Source: Hoplostethus atlanticus (Eukaryota; Chordata; Actinopteri; Trachichthyiformes; Trachichthyidae). Taken from it: 64,000 bases of DNA. Both the position numbers and the translations under genes were made by a program. The stretch covers positions 566,501 to 630,500 of the forward strand of contig JAXDDX010000189.1 of the NCBI GenBank assembly GCA_034670405.1, written 5' to 3'. A model generated the notes under the pieces. It ran no database searches, was not told where the DNA came from, and was given only the letters and a program-made list of their open reading frames with translations. This document shows positions 11,641 through 25,145 of this stretch, in pieces; positions within the stretch are counted from its first letter, which is position 1, and each line of letters opens with the position of its first letter.

Positions 11641-12675
11641 CAGCTGTAGACTAACCTACTTAGCCGATCAAACGCTCCCCCACCTGCCACCCCCTCACGG
11701 TTATCATCACTCCGGCGCCACTGACCCCAGGCCTGTAGTTGGCGAAAGTCAGTAGCTGCTGACACCGGCACTACAGGGAACTCAGGAAGGACTCCCCCCC
11801 CCCACCCCATCTGTAGACTCACCAGGTGGTCCTTCCCTGTGTCCAGCAGAGTCTCCAATGAACCCCTCCCCCCCCAGCAGTCTTAGTGAGGTTAGTGTGC
11901 TGTGCAAGCTCTTTGAGGATTTTCCAAACCCCTTGTGGGGTGGAAGTTCCAACTTAGTCATGCTCCCTCTCATCTCAGGGTGGCAGATGGTGTCCCTGTT
12001 TGTGAGAAAGCGAAAAAGAGAGGGGTGGAGAAACAGAGGCAGATACCAGTCACCCAGTCTATGAATTAAACTGTTTAATTGGGGTTTGTTCTAGGCTGGT
12101 GGAGGCCGGACTTTCCTTGCCCCAGTACAAAAATGAAACAATTTATTTTGAAAGAGTTCTGCGTTTCTTCATGTTATATTCATATTCATTCTTTTTTTCC
12201 CTGTGTTTCATGTTCATATTTAACTTTCATTTCACATATTGAAATATGTAGGATGTGGAATGGATTGCATGGATGGATGCACTAGGTAACTAGGTATGGC
12301 TCAGTGAGAGGTAACTGTTGAACTTCAATTTCCCGGAAATCAGGTAATGTGACAGTCAGTAAACACGCTCATGCTAACCAACCCAGCCGGTCCGTGACGC
12401 TTTATACCAAAGGATACCAAAGGGGACGAGAGTTTCAATTCATCACTTCTTTTTGGTGGAGAAGATTTCCCACCAGTGACTATACCCAGCATCAAAGTTT
12501 CATTTGGGCAAATAGGGCGAATCTCCTGTGTCTCATTAATCGGGGATGGGGACGCTCTCCATGATTTAGGCTGATAAGACTGATGTGTTTTTACAGAAAA
12601 GTCTTGCAGTTTGAAAATGGAAAAGAACACATTTCTGTAATAAAAAGGCTCTGCTACAAGTTGGGCCACACCAAC

Positions 12676-12678
<3 letters not shown>

Positions 12679-12720
<42 letters not shown>
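12679..12720. repeat. (AC)21 microsatellite
   Basis: Uninterrupted AC dinucleotides. Confidence 0.95.
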
Positions 12721-12722
<2 letters not shown>

Positions 12723-12975
12723 TCACTAAAACACATCATTCCTAAGGTGCTGCTTTCCTATGATACTATCTGTCTGTCACACCTGGGGTGTTCAGAGGGG
12801 CGGGTAGAAAAGTGACACAGGAGTGAAAGTGCAGATGTGAGATTGAAAGCAACAGGATAAGAGAAAGCCAAGGTAGTATCACCTCAATGCTCTGACAACA
12901 GTGATGGGATCATGTTGGGGTGAAGGCCTCTCGCTCTGCCGTACCTGTAATGGCCATCAGCTTTTTTCATTTTCT

Positions 12976-12976
<1 letters not shown>

Positions 12977-13019
<43 letters not shown>
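12977..13019. repeat. (CTTT)n tetranucleotide repeat
   Basis: About ten CTTT units. T/C-rich degenerate sequence follows at 13130-13275. Confidence 0.9.
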
Positions 13020-13020
<1 letters not shown>

Positions 13021-13389
13021 AGTCTTGCGTCTGCGGCTTCTCTTCTTTGTGTTCATTTAGAAGATTTCAAAGTGTCCTTTATGTCATTGTGTGGTGCAAT
13101 CTAATGGACAGAGATAGTGGCCATTGTTTCTTTCCTCCCTTGATTCTTTCCTCCTTCCTTCGCACCCTCTTCTTTTGCACTCTTTGCCCCTCCGTCACAC
13201 TGTTGCTATCTCTTCTTCCCCACTTTCTTTCCTTCTTTCTCCCTTGTTTTCTTGCCTGCTTTCTTTCTTTCTGTATCAGTGTAAGATGTCCTCTCGCTGT
13301 CAGTGTGAGAGACAGGATAATGGACAGAGATAATGGGGATGCTTCCAGTAACTGTGATCAACCTGTACGCAATGTCCATCACTGCCCTC

Positions 13390-13390
<1 letters not shown>

Positions 13391-13460
<70 letters not shown>
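13391..13460. repeat. (TA)5(TG)30 microsatellite
   Basis: Pure TG from 13401, preceded by TA units. Confidence 0.95.
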
Positions 13461-13461
<1 letters not shown>

Positions 13462-13568
13462 TTGAAATGTGAAGATGTGTGTTTGCGTGGCTGTGTGTGT
13501 TCTTGATTGTGGAATATCATTGACGGTTTGTGAATTTTCCAAAAGAAAGGGAGAAGATTGGGATTGAG

Positions 13569-13570
<2 letters not shown>

Positions 13571-13617
<47 letters not shown>

Positions 13618-13627
13618 TGTGTGTGTC
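13571..13627. repeat. (GT)n microsatellite
   Basis: About 28 GT units with one T interruption. A shorter run lies at 13793-13811. Confidence 0.95.
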
Positions 13628-14492
13628 AGGAGGAGGCCACAACAGAAGTGAGGAGAGGAGAATGGTGCAGAATATAACAGAAACAGCAGGTTGAAGGTGT
13701 TTGCTCTTTCCCTATGGTTTTACTGTTTTCAGTGCCTAAGGCCTCTACCTCAGATTCAGCAGAAAACGACCCCCCCCCACACCCCACCCCACTGTGTGTG
13801 TGTGTGTGTGGGCGTTCTGCAGCAGTTCTCCCTGCAGGCCAGATGAGGTGGCCTTTGTGACATCTTGAGTCAGAAGCCATAAAACTTTAAACACATTTCT
13901 GCTACATTTGAAGGACACAGCGACTAAACACCACAAGACCTCAGGCTCTCATTTCATGTGGCTAATACTACAGCTATCTCTGCACTACCCCTCCTTAAAT
14001 GCCCCTGAGCAAGTGGCCCCTGGAAGGTGGAGCACTGTATTCAACCCAACGTTGACCTCCCATTTTGATTATCATTGGTGTTTTGCAGAAAACTTGATAT
14101 TTTTCACTTTGCTTCTGCTTTCTACTGGAATAGTGGACATAGCATACGTAGACCCCTCTAACCATCCCCGCACATGTAGACCATGTTATACAGCTGTGGG
14201 ACTAAGCTAAACCATTGATTGATGTATTATAACATGTCAGATATGAACAATAAGTGTGTTTCTCAATCTCTGCAACCTTTTTTCCCCATTGTGAGGTTGA
14301 TGCAGAACAAGTTAGGGCTAAGGGAGACATTTCCTCACAAATGGACAATTAAATATCTCCCTGTGCACATCCTTCTAAAGAGTTAAATCATTTACGTCCC
14401 CTAGACATTAAAAACAGAACAAGAAATGAATCAGTCTTTACAATACCATACAGTAACAGTTGTAAGGGGCATTTGGAGTAGGGCCTTTTGCT

Positions 14493-14830
14493 AAGTCAAG
14501 TATATTTATAGACCCTTTTTAACAAACAGTCACTGTCACAAAGTGCTTTATAGAAAACAGAGGACATAAAATAGATAGGGCCAGAGCTTGCTAGTGTGTG
14601 TGTGTGTGTGTGTGTGGCTATGAGAGGCAATACTTCTGCAGGAGAAGTGAATGACAGACTGCAGCTGCGTGTTAAGAGAGGGGTTGTAGGCTGTGCTGAA
14701 AAAGTAAATTGGAGTCTGAGTTTAAATACAGAGCGTCCGATTTTCTGACAAGGGCAGGAAGCTCACTCTAGAGGGAGGGGCCACTAAAAGAGAAGGCTCC
14801 GTCACGGATTCTGCCACGGATTGACAAGGA
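14493..14830 (+). repeat. Probable dispersed repeat of teleost type
   Basis: The phrases TCACAAAGTGCTTTATAGAAAAC and later GAAGCTCACTCTAGAGGG… AGAGAAGGCTCCGTCAC resemble segments of a common fish repeat that I know only by pattern. A (GT)n run at 14594-14616 interrupts it. Boundaries are approximate. Confidence 0.35.
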
Positions 14831-15628
14831 ATACTGCATGGATAAGATTACAGGGAGTAAGTCAGCGATAGATTCCTGGACTGTGTACTGGGCCAGACAG
14901 AGCACACTGCTTTTCAGCATTGTCCATGCTTTCATTAAATCTTTTAACCCATATGTAAAAGTCCACGTCTGAATGAGTCTCTAGTCCCAAGAGATCAAAA
15001 GGCTAATTGGACGATATATCATGTTGGGGATTTAGAACTTTAGGGATTTCTTGGAGTTTTTCCCAGGGGGGACTGAATTTAACTTTTACTAGCCAAGAGA
15101 AAAGACCTTGGTGGGCAGAGATCAAATAATGCCTCACCTCAGCACCTCACACAGAATTTGTGTAATTACCGCGAGCACCTTTACTGTTTGCTGTGTCAAA
15201 CTCATTTTACGGGCAAACAGAGAGTTTACTATCATCCCTCAAGAGATAACACTCGTATGAACTTTTTCAATTATGGTGAAAGCGTGCTTACAGATTAGCA
15301 TCGGTTCTGAGGAGTCTCAGTTTGTCTTAACCAAACTCATTTGCCAGTTAAATACTTTTATATGCTACGTCTCAGTTACCTTGAAGCCTGCAGTCTTCCC
15401 TTTCTTTGCATTTGTTTTTCTTTCTTTTTTTTAATCTTGAGTAGTTTTTGGACATCTGGACACCAGGCCAGCATTTCTACAAATGAATGAAGAATGTAAA
15501 CAGAGCACAGGACCGTTATTCATCCAGGGAGCTTTCCCCCCTGCTTCACATTCATACAGTTACACACATTTACACCTGGGAGTTGCCCAGTAAACCTTGC
15601 TCGAGGGCACTTTGACACTAGTTGCTGA

Positions 15629-16114
<486 letters not shown>

Positions 16115-16544
16115 TGATGATTATGATGAATGATCGATCGCACTCAGATCACATTTCAATCATCATAAATGTTCCATAATATTCGATTTTGATTTTCTTT
16201 TCAAATATACTATGGCTCAGAATAAGAATGTTCTTCATTCATGTTTTGCAAATAAGACTTTCTCCTATTTCTCCAATTCAACTCAGGAAGAAACAATCAC
16301 ATAACAGCTCATGTTGATCTCACTCTGATCAAAACACAAAATCTCCAAATGATCTCAAATAATTTAACTCTCCTGAATATGAAACCATGAGATTATTGAA
16401 AGATCTCAAAGAAACCTCAATACTGTTGCATTTTCCTATTGAAGCCACGGCGCCAACATCCATATAGTAGGAGCTTATTTATCATGATATGTCATGTTAG
16501 CATCTTCACATTTATCTCATAAAGTCTCAAGAATCCTTTCTCCC

Positions 16545-16705
16545 GTGTGTCCTGGTGGCTTTGTGGTCTAAGGTGCATACCACATAACCGCAACTTCCTG
16601 GGTTTGAATTCGGCCTGGGACCTTTGTCGCATGTCATCCTTCCTCTCTTTCCTGTCTCTCTCTGCTATACTATCAAATAAAGGCAAAAAAGTAATCATCA
16701 AAAGA
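16545..16705 (+). mobile_element. tRNA-derived SINE with AATAAAGGC tail
   Basis: The A-box-like region is TGGTGGCTTTGTGGTCTAAGG, with a B-box-like GGGTTTGAATTCGGCCTGG. These are followed by GGGACCTTTGTCGCATGTCA, a pyrimidine stretch and the terminal AATAAAGGCAAAAAA. This order is characteristic of an abundant percomorph SINE. Confidence 0.85.
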
Positions 16706-18828
16706 TAATTTCTCTCTCTGTTGTCTCCTCATTGCTCCTAAGGGGATTTTTGGAGACATATTTGAGATGGTGATGACAAAATTGAGATCTCCCCTATTTC
16801 TCAGGACTCTGGGTAGTCCTCCCAGGCAGAAAAGTCACAATACTGGACCCTAATTGGCTGAACTAGCTCCTCTAATTCAAATAAGGGAAAACCTGCTGAG
16901 TGGAGGCTTTCAAATTAAAATGCTGCAAACTGGCCTGACAGGAAGAATGTCAGTAATTCTTTATCGAGTGAGCCAATCAAGACCAATAACAGTTTACTGA
17001 TGTGATGTGTTTACTGGAGTTAGTCTGAAACCGCCTGTAAATACGTGTGTGACTTAAAAGCCCCCCTCTGCTGATTGAGTTGTGGCCTCCTGCAAAAGAC
17101 ACACTTCAGGTGATGATCATCAAGGTGTGTACACTTTCACATTATGATACACAAATTCTAACTCTGACTAAAGTTCATTTGTACGCACCAAAACCCTACA
17201 ACATGTCTAGTGCTCCTGTTCGTTTTCTGATGTACATTTTTGAGTCACAAAAACGTTTTCAGTACTGTTGATTGGTCTCTGAATTATTGGGATGGCATTT
17301 AAAGCAATCTGACAACTCTCCACTACCAAGAAATCGCGATGTGTGCTGCCATTTATGTGCTTGAGATTTGAAGGGATCATCAAAGGACATGGTGCAACCA
17401 GGGCACACAGAGGGTGCCAAAAAATCATTTAAATGTGCTAACCTTAACAGATGCTCAATGCATGCAGTGTTTCCACATGGATAGGGCCTTGATCATTGGG
17501 CTGTGCCGTCTTTTGAACATTGATTTGACAAACTAAATCGTGTAGCAGAAATCCCTCCTGATGTTACTCAAGGCAGGCATGTGCACTCTCTGTCCTTGCG
17601 ACAGGTTCCTTTCAAACGGTGTCCAGGGAATATCTCAGGTCTCAGTCTCCTGCTGCATAGTCTAGTTCTTAATGGCAATAGCCTGAAGCACCAAAGAACA
17701 TATATATTGACCGCACAATCTACAACAGATTCTATCATGTTGTAAGCTTTCCAAATATAATAGGTGCCGCCGACTGTATGTGACCGTCAGGACACAGAGC
17801 ACAAATTTGCTCCTATAAAGAACAAATTTATTGGAAAAGGCACAAAAATAACAATTGTTTGCACGTTTGTGGAGTCTGCCCATGATTCTTTCATTTTGCA
17901 GCCTTGTAGGTGAGCAATGCAAATGGAGAGCGGCTTATTAGTGAGTTGAGTAGAAAGCAGTGTCTTTAGGAAAATCACCTTTTGATATAAAACTTAACTT
18001 TGATATAAAAATATTTCAGCGATTTCTTACATGCAGAAATGCTAGGATGGCCTAAATTATTTCCTATTTCCTAAAGCATATTGAGATTTGTTTTGATGTA
18101 ATTAAAGACCCATGGTCAAGTTGCCAATTTAGTCTTTGTGCGTATTTGTCCTCATCAAAAGTGAGTGGTGGACGGTGCACGGTATATAATACCAGTGCTT
18201 CAGCAGAAAGACCAAGCCGAAAGGTGATAGGTTCATGGCCTGATTTTCCACCAGACGGGTGGAAACGACAGAGTAGCCGAGGTTTTGATTAGACAATTGA
18301 AGGCATGAATAAAAGAACTGTGTGCATATCAAATAGTCCGAGTTTCAATTGGAACAGGTTAAACCCGCCGTATTTTAGTCTGTACCTTTGGGCCCTTTCA
18401 TAATGACACAGTACTACTGCATGGTGTGAGAACAGCAGGACCTGAAAGGGGACAGTTAGATGAGACTGCAAAGCTAAGCATTCAGTCTTTCCATGCATTC
18501 AGGCAGTGTAGCATATGGTCTGGTAGCTGTCGTCCTGTAGGGAGTGTAGGGAGGGACTGCACTGGACATTTTGCAAACACTATATAACTATACAGTGTCC
18601 AGTAGTGCATCGTATCATGAGGCCTGCAAGGAAGAGGCTCATAAAGATTCCTGAAATAAATTAGCTTAGGATAAGGGAGTCTGGCCATTGTGCAGACGTT
18701 GTAATTTCCCCTAAATCCTCTTATTTCTGATGCTATCAATCAAAGAATATGTATTACACCTTGTTAGATGACTTTTCAGCTGATAACTATCTGGCAAGAG
18801 AGCCTTCCCGAATACATTAGCTGCGGGC

Positions 18829-18830
<2 letters not shown>

Positions 18831-18879
<49 letters not shown>
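18831..18879. repeat. (GT)24 microsatellite
   Basis: Uninterrupted GT run ending in GAGAGA. Confidence 0.95.
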
Positions 18880-18886
<7 letters not shown>

Positions 18887-18975
18887 AAATGTGTGCTTGG
18901 GTCTTTCTGGGTTATCTCTTGATTTGTGGGTAATCCACCCTATATTGATTCTGGGAAGCTCTTCCTATCATTAGA

Positions 18976-19109
18976 TACACACACACACATACACACACAT
19001 ACATATACTCGCTCTCTGACACACACCTACCCACGCAGACACACACACACACACACACACACATACACACATACATATACTCGCTCTCTGACACACACCT
19101 ACCCACGCA

Positions 19110-19162
<53 letters not shown>

Positions 19163-19191
19163 TCGCTCTCTGACACACACCTACCCACGCA

Positions 19192-19224
<33 letters not shown>

Positions 19225-19300
19225 CGCCGGTAGTGTAATTAGACAACACTCGTTTCCAGCAGAGTGCTGCAGATAGGAGCGCACACCCAGACACACCCAG

Positions 19301-19331
<31 letters not shown>
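18976..19331. repeat. Minisatellite of CA runs with a repeated 38-bp spacer
   Basis: A spacer beginning ATATACTCGCTCTCTGACAC and ending CTACCCACGCAG occurs three times without change (starting at 19003, 19075 and 19157). CA runs of varying length separate the copies. A further CA tract follows at 19290-19329. His-Thr and Cys-Val frames here are artefacts. Confidence 0.9.
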
Positions 19332-21689
19332 CAGTTTTGCAGGGAGGAAACATCCAGAGTGATTAGTCAGGCGGTAGCGCTCTGATTAGCAGGGAAAGAG
19401 TTTCTCTCTTATCTAAAGTTTTCCCAGGCTTCTCTCACAACTTCTTCTCCTCTCTAGCCTCTTGATGGAGAGTGTTTTTAACTGAGTGGATCATTGCGAG
19501 AGCAGCTCCTGCACCTGCAACATTAGCCGTGTCATGACTGTAGCAAAAACAAATATAGATTCAGTCTAGTCCCTGCGACGTAGTCATGGCGATGACGTAT
19601 AGATCTAATACATTACAGTTCATTTGAATGTGTTTCAGCTCTCTGGCTCCCTAGTTGACCAGCTGCCTTCATCTCTGGCTTGCTAGTTAATGTTAGCAAT
19701 TGAACCATGAAATACCACAGGATGTGTTGTCTTACCATCAAAAGATCTAGCTGTATATCACCATACATCACTGTGTCGTAGTAGTCCATGTAAACCAAAA
19801 GATGAGAAACCCAGAAGTGTGCTTTGGTTGTGTGATGTCATCAACACTCATTCTCACAGCTAAGATGTGAAATTTCGATAATTTCTATCATTTAAGATAC
19901 ATTTTCACAACAATACTTTAAGTTTTTTATGAATTAGATACTACTCAATAAAGAACAGACATAATTTGTAGAAAATGATTTTCAGCACCACTGGAGCTTG
20001 TTGCTCAAGCCCAGTTTGGTTCTAGTGATTTAAGTTGAAATGGTTGATTTAGCGCTTCATTGATCACATTTATACCTGTCTGTTGTAACCATTGATAGAA
20101 TGAAATATATTCCATTGGATCCTCTTATTTTCTACAATGTCTCCTTGTTCTCAGAGCCACTTGTTATTGGTATTGCATTGTGTTCCCAATGGATTGTGTA
20201 CAAAGAAATGCAGTGTATCAAAGTGAAAGGGACAACAGAGAGAAGTAATATGAATTCATTCTACTTCCAATGGCAACTTAGATGAACTATATTTGTATTT
20301 TTTATTAGATTTTTTTATGGTACACTTGTTTTGAACTTTTTGACATTACTTCTATGTCACCTTTTTGTGAAGGCTCTTATTCTTCCTGCAATATAATGAT
20401 ACAATGATGAAAAATATTGACAGATTGACACAAAGATGCCATATTCGCCCATCATTTTATCTCCTTCAATCTATTGTTTTATGTGAACGTTAAAGCCCCA
20501 CATATCACATCTTCACATTTTGAGACAAGAACAATAACATATGCTCCATGGTAGACACCCATTACTTTGCAGACATCCATTCATCCCTCTTTTCTCTCTT
20601 TCTCTCTCTCTCATTCTTTCCCTTTCTGTTTAGAAGTGTATTTTGAGAAGAGCTTTCCTGTGAGTGTGAAGGAATGTTTACAGGGGCCCACTGCTTTGTT
20701 TAGGCTCCAAAATGAAAGCATCATTCCATACCATGACCTATGAATTACAACCAGACCCATTCGGGATTGGACATAGAATCAAACCAAACTGCACTTGTGA
20801 AGAATACACTTCCCGTCTCAAGGGTGCTTTTTGATCGAGGGTTATTATTATTGTTCTGCTGCTTCTTGAATCCAGTTAAAATACAGAAACCTTCAGAAAA
20901 CCGCCCTGATTGGCTCTGAATCAGCAGGATTGCTAAGAAATGCTGTGAGATATTTGCTCTCCATTCCCTCAGAGGTTGAGAATGTTGAGTGGGTTACTGC
21001 CTTCTCTTACCATTTGAACTCGGTATTGGTAGCACATGGCCCAGAATAATGGAATGGAATGGAATAATGGCCCAGAGGTATTTTACTGTGAAGAATGTGG
21101 AGTAGAGAGTGACGGTAAACATCACACAAGGCTTGAAGAACTACTGTCCTCAGCGTTTCTACGACCATTCAAAACCAGGCTGTTTTCATGGTTGTCGTGG
21201 GTCTTCCTCGTCTGAATGTCAGCATTACTCATAATATCACACGTTACGTAGCTGTTATTAGCTGTAGTTATGGGTTATACTGGCCATAATCACCCCCAAC
21301 CAACCCGGTTGCCTGCCAATTAAAATACAAATTCTCTAAGCTGTACTTTCTGAGAAGAAAGACGGGAAACAGAGAGCGTAGATGATAGCATGTACTGAGA
21401 TTTTAAAAAAATCAGTGGTGGACACAAGTTAACACAAGTTAAAGGAAAACTCCACCATTTGTTAGCCTTACACTATTACACCAATAAGACAAATACACCA
21501 CAAATAACAAAATGGACCCAGAAATGCAACGTACATCGCCAATAGCTGCTTTTTAACAGTCTCCTCTGCTTCTTGAGGTGGATGTTTCCTATACGTCTTT
21601 AGAATGCTCGGTGTCTCACCACGGTCAGCACCATGGCTCGGTGAGGCCAGCACTGTCACCTCACATCAAAAAAGGGTTCAACTCTGTGC

Positions 21690-21910
21690 TTGAGCGAGTT
21701 TCCTCCGGGTGCTCTGGTTTCCTCTCACAAGACATGCAAGTCAGATGGATACATTTGCCCATAGGTGTGAACGTGACTGTGTTTGTGTTCGCCCTGTGAT
21801 GGACTGGGGACCGGTCCAGGGTGTTTCCCTGCCTTCCGCCCAATGCATGCTGGGATAGGCTCCATCCACTGGGACCGTGAATAGGAAAAAGCAGGTGAAA
21901 TGAATGAATA
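21690..21910 (+). mobile_element. SINE/L2-tail retroposon (SINE A), 3' part
   Basis: GTTTCCTCCGGGTGCTCTGG, GACATGCAAGTCAGATGG, CGCCCTGTGATGGACTGG and TGGGATAGGCTCCA occur in the order found in a very common teleost retroposon. It ends with an (AATG)-type tail. The tRNA head is missing, so the copy is 5'-truncated. Confidence 0.85.
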
Positions 21911-23309
21911 CGGTATCTCACCATGATATGTTATAGAGGCCATTGTTAAATATACTATATGCAGCCAGGGTTAGGGTGCATAGTACAGTCTGACCATACA
22001 TCAATGGCTGGCGTGTTTACTGTTGCCACAACAGGCAACACTTGGCTCTGCAGCTTCTCTTCCTCCTTCTCCCTCTCCTTTATATACAGTCAGTGCCCTT
22101 GTGTGTTTATTTATAAATTCATTAGCCTGGAGAGATATTAGAGGCGACACAACAGTTAATGCATCCACTAATTTGTCTATTTGATTACCTGGGAATCCCG
22201 GATGGCATCCATCAGCTGTTTATTACTCTCTTTTGCTCCCATAACGAGAGATTAGTGACACTGTACTTATCACCATGGGGGGAACTGACGGCAGGAATGC
22301 AGTGTGTATGGGTGGGTGGGTGGAAGTGGGTGGGGGTGAGATTGTGAAAATGAAAAGAGAGATGATTTTGCTTTACTTCATCAGGCCATGGTGTGTTGCT
22401 CCGGAAATGATAACTTGTCTGGAACGATTCAGGGATAGATCAGTCAACTAGAGCAAACATAAGGCATATGCTTTCAGTAATATAGTTCAATGCTGCACAG
22501 GCTATACTGATGTTTTCTCAGCCCAGCTTAGCATAGGCTACCATTAATCAGAATAACGTGTCTATTCTCCCCCAAACACTCAGTTTTATCGCTCAAATAC
22601 GTCTTTTTTTCCTCCACACAGCTCAGTCATAATCATCAAATAGTTATTTTCCCACCTTCAGATTGGCACCTGCTGATTCTTTTCAATGCTTCTCTTCTCT
22701 CCTTTGTTTCACGGCATTAGCAAATTTGTTATTTGATGCTGAGTCATTTGAAAACAAGTAGTTTAAGAGAAAGGTAATGACATCTCGCGGGTTGCGATAT
22801 TGAGTCAGACCTACATTAATATTTCAAGGTGGTGTGGAGTGGAAGTGTAGCCATTCATTAAAATTGGAGGAGGCCCTGTTGCGGTCCAGAGGGTTTGAGA
22901 GGCATCAGCTCAACAACACGCCAAGATCAAGGAAAAGGAAAACATTGATTTCGCTTGATCTCCTTTAGATTTTTTTATTTTTTTATTTGGATGTATTTTT
23001 TGAGTCTGTGAGTGTTCAATAGCTAGGGTATAATCTGACAAAATAGTATAAATCTTATTCACAAATATTAGGTCTTTTTAGTACAATTGTACACCTAGAA
23101 TCTCTTGCTAAAAATGTGTATTTTGTGCAATCTATGGCTGCCCACAGAATGCTCCTCTCTGTCTCTGTGGCACGTTGGAGAGTTTTGATTCCAATCCAAA
23201 ATCTAATGGAATTCTTAGTAGAATTCCTTGTCTGGATGCGTCTTTTATTTCTTGTATGGAGTCTGATTAAACACCCAAACTATTAATGGTGATGTGTTCT
23301 GGTGCTTAA

Positions 23310-23500
23310 AGCTGCTACATGTAGCATTTTGTGTTTCTCAAAATTAACGCCATATTTCCCATAAAAGTGTTGCTTCCACTATGCATTCCAAGGAGGTAAG
23401 CTAACATGAACTTGAACAAATTGAACTGCAACATGAACTGGAATAAAGTTGTGCCCTAATTCCTTCCTGTTTTGTGCCGTAAAGCAGATTTCCTGCCAAA
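23310..23500. repeat. Unclassified dispersed repeat, copy B
   Basis: Shares GCTACATGTAGC (near 23320) and TTTTGTGCCGTAAAGCA (near 23470) with the region at 11470-11640. Possibly a non-autonomous DNA element. The family is unknown to me. Confidence 0.45.
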
Positions 23501-24354
23501 TCCAACCCAGTGGCTCACAATGTAAAATGTAGTGTAGAGGCTGTAGAGTCTTTTCAACGTCGCCTCTATGCTTTAGCCCTCATATCTGCCAGGATGTGTT
23601 TGCTTGTGTATTTCCAAGTTTTAGACCAAGCAGTAAATACATTTTTACATATTTAAACAATGCTTAAACAGCTGTAAATATCAGAATTATACACCAGATA
23701 AGTCCATCTGTACGAGATAATGCCTTAATTTTTGTAGACGTCTACTACAATTTCACTTTTAAACCCGTTATACAACTGTTCAGTGTAAAATTGCTCAGTG
23801 GGAGTCCTTACTGAATCCAAAAAGACACCAGAGATGCCCAGATCTGTTGAGTATAACCTCATTTATCAGCTCATATCCCTCACTGACAATGCATTCATAA
23901 CATCACATATTAGTCTATCCATCACCCTGACAAATGTGGTATGTTGTTTGTATAATGCCTGCTTTATCCAAAATGCATCTCTACTCTGGAGAAGTTTTGA
24001 GCTGGTGCAATCTGAGTAAACTTAACATCTATGTATTTGTATTTGTCTAAAATTATGAGTGTTACAGAAAAATAATAAAATTAAATTGAATATAAAATAA
24101 AATAAATAATACATATAGAAAATTTGGGTAAAACCAGCTCCATAAACTAATTGGCATGTGAAGAGAAGGCCAAATGGCAAATCAGATAGAGAGTGAAGAC
24201 CATGAAATGGACGACTACTCCATCTGAAATGACGAAGAACAAACTGTGTGGAAATATGACCTGACCATTGAGTGATCGGTATACTGCCATCCTCTGCTCT
24301 CGATAGTTGCTTACTCACACCATAACGTATGACACTGTGACACTGTGGCAGAAG

Positions 24355-24583
24355 ATGATAGGAGAACCTGAAAAGGGGAAGCTGACAAGAAAGGAGAAGA
24401 AAGCATACCAAAAAAAGGAGAAAGAGAGCTTATCAAGAAGGGAGCGGCGCCTTGAGAAAAGAGCTTGAAGTCCCCTTGGCAGACAACAAGGGAGTTCAAG
24501 CTGCCCACAATGAGATGGCAGCTGCTGCGGTTTTTAAGCAACAGGAAACACTTGGACACAAGACTGCTGACAGTTGGAGATGA
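24355..24583 (+). pseudogene. Unidentified coding-like remnant with one frameshift
   Basis: Two consecutive frames look protein-like although neither is long. The first starts at ATG 24355, with GEPEKGKLTRKEKKAYQKKE, and continues to a stop at 24466 as a highly charged Lys/Arg/Glu helix. A second frame opens over the end of the first and reads ELEVPLADNKGVQAAHNEM then AAAAVFKQQETLGHK to a stop at 24581. Joined by a frameshift near 24450 they would make one ~75-residue segment. No splice sites or family match are evident to me. It could be a processed-pseudogene or transposon-gene fragment, or chance. Confidence 0.3.
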
Positions 24584-24629
24584 AAGATTTGAAACCCCCT
24601 TTGGAGAAGATAGAAGATGGCATAGATCT

Positions 24630-24722
24630 TCATTCATTCATTTATTTTCCATTCCAGTTTCTTCCTATTCAGAGTTGGGGGAGGGGGGGGGGGGGGGGCT
24701 GGAGCCTATCCCAGCATGCATT
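24630..24722 (-). mobile_element. SINE A copy, distal part (split by insertion)
   Basis: On the minus strand AATGCATGCTGGGATAGGCT is followed by CCAGC, a C-rich run (G16 on +), and an AATGAATG tail. It is the 3' end of the same family as 21690-21910. Its upstream half lies at 25146-25240. Confidence 0.8.
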
Positions 24723-25145
24723 GAAGAAGAAGAACAACAACACACTTTATTAGTCCACATATTTGTTGACACACACACAGCATGCGGTAAGTGGTGGCCC
24801 CAAACACACACATGCATGCAGGGAGGGTGGCTGCGGAAGTTTGTCCTCTGCATTTAACCCATCCTGTTTTCAGGAGCAGTGGGCAGCCCTCTGTGTCGGC
24901 GCCCGGGGACCAACAGCTCCAGATCTCGGGTCCACGTCGTGGTCAGGGACAGGACAGGAGATAGCGATGCATGTTTGCATGTTGCATGTTTTTCAATTGG
25001 GGTCCTTATTGTGAAAGAGGACCCCATGTGAGCACAGGGAGAACATGCAAACTCCACACAGAAAGGCCCACCTGGGCACCCCAGAGTCAATAGTGCCCCA
25101 GGCGGCAGTCGAACCCAGGACCTTGCTGTGAGGCAGCAGTGCAGT
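24723..25145 (-). mobile_element. tRNA-derived SINE (SINE B) inserted into SINE A
   Basis: Minus strand order: a tRNA-like head with GCCTCACAGCAAGGTCCTGG and B-box GGGTTCGACTGCC, then CTTTCTGTGTGGAGTTTGCA. A small hairpin follows (GGGGTCC…GGACCCC at 25006-25025). The body has GTTGGTCCCCGGGCGCC, CTGCCCACTGCTCCTG and GATGGGTTAAATGCAGAGGA. The element ends with AATAAAGTGTGTTGTTG and a TTC-rich tail at 24723. A (GT)/(CA) stretch lies near its 3' end. Confidence 0.85.

Noticed and set aside
13047..13472. 141-codon + strand frame
   Set aside because: Pyrimidine-rich sequence running into (TG)30; low complexity throughout.
19003..19194. CRISPR-like array (identical units with variable spacers)
   Set aside because: The 'spacers' are CA microsatellite runs, only three units exist, and the context is a vertebrate intron.
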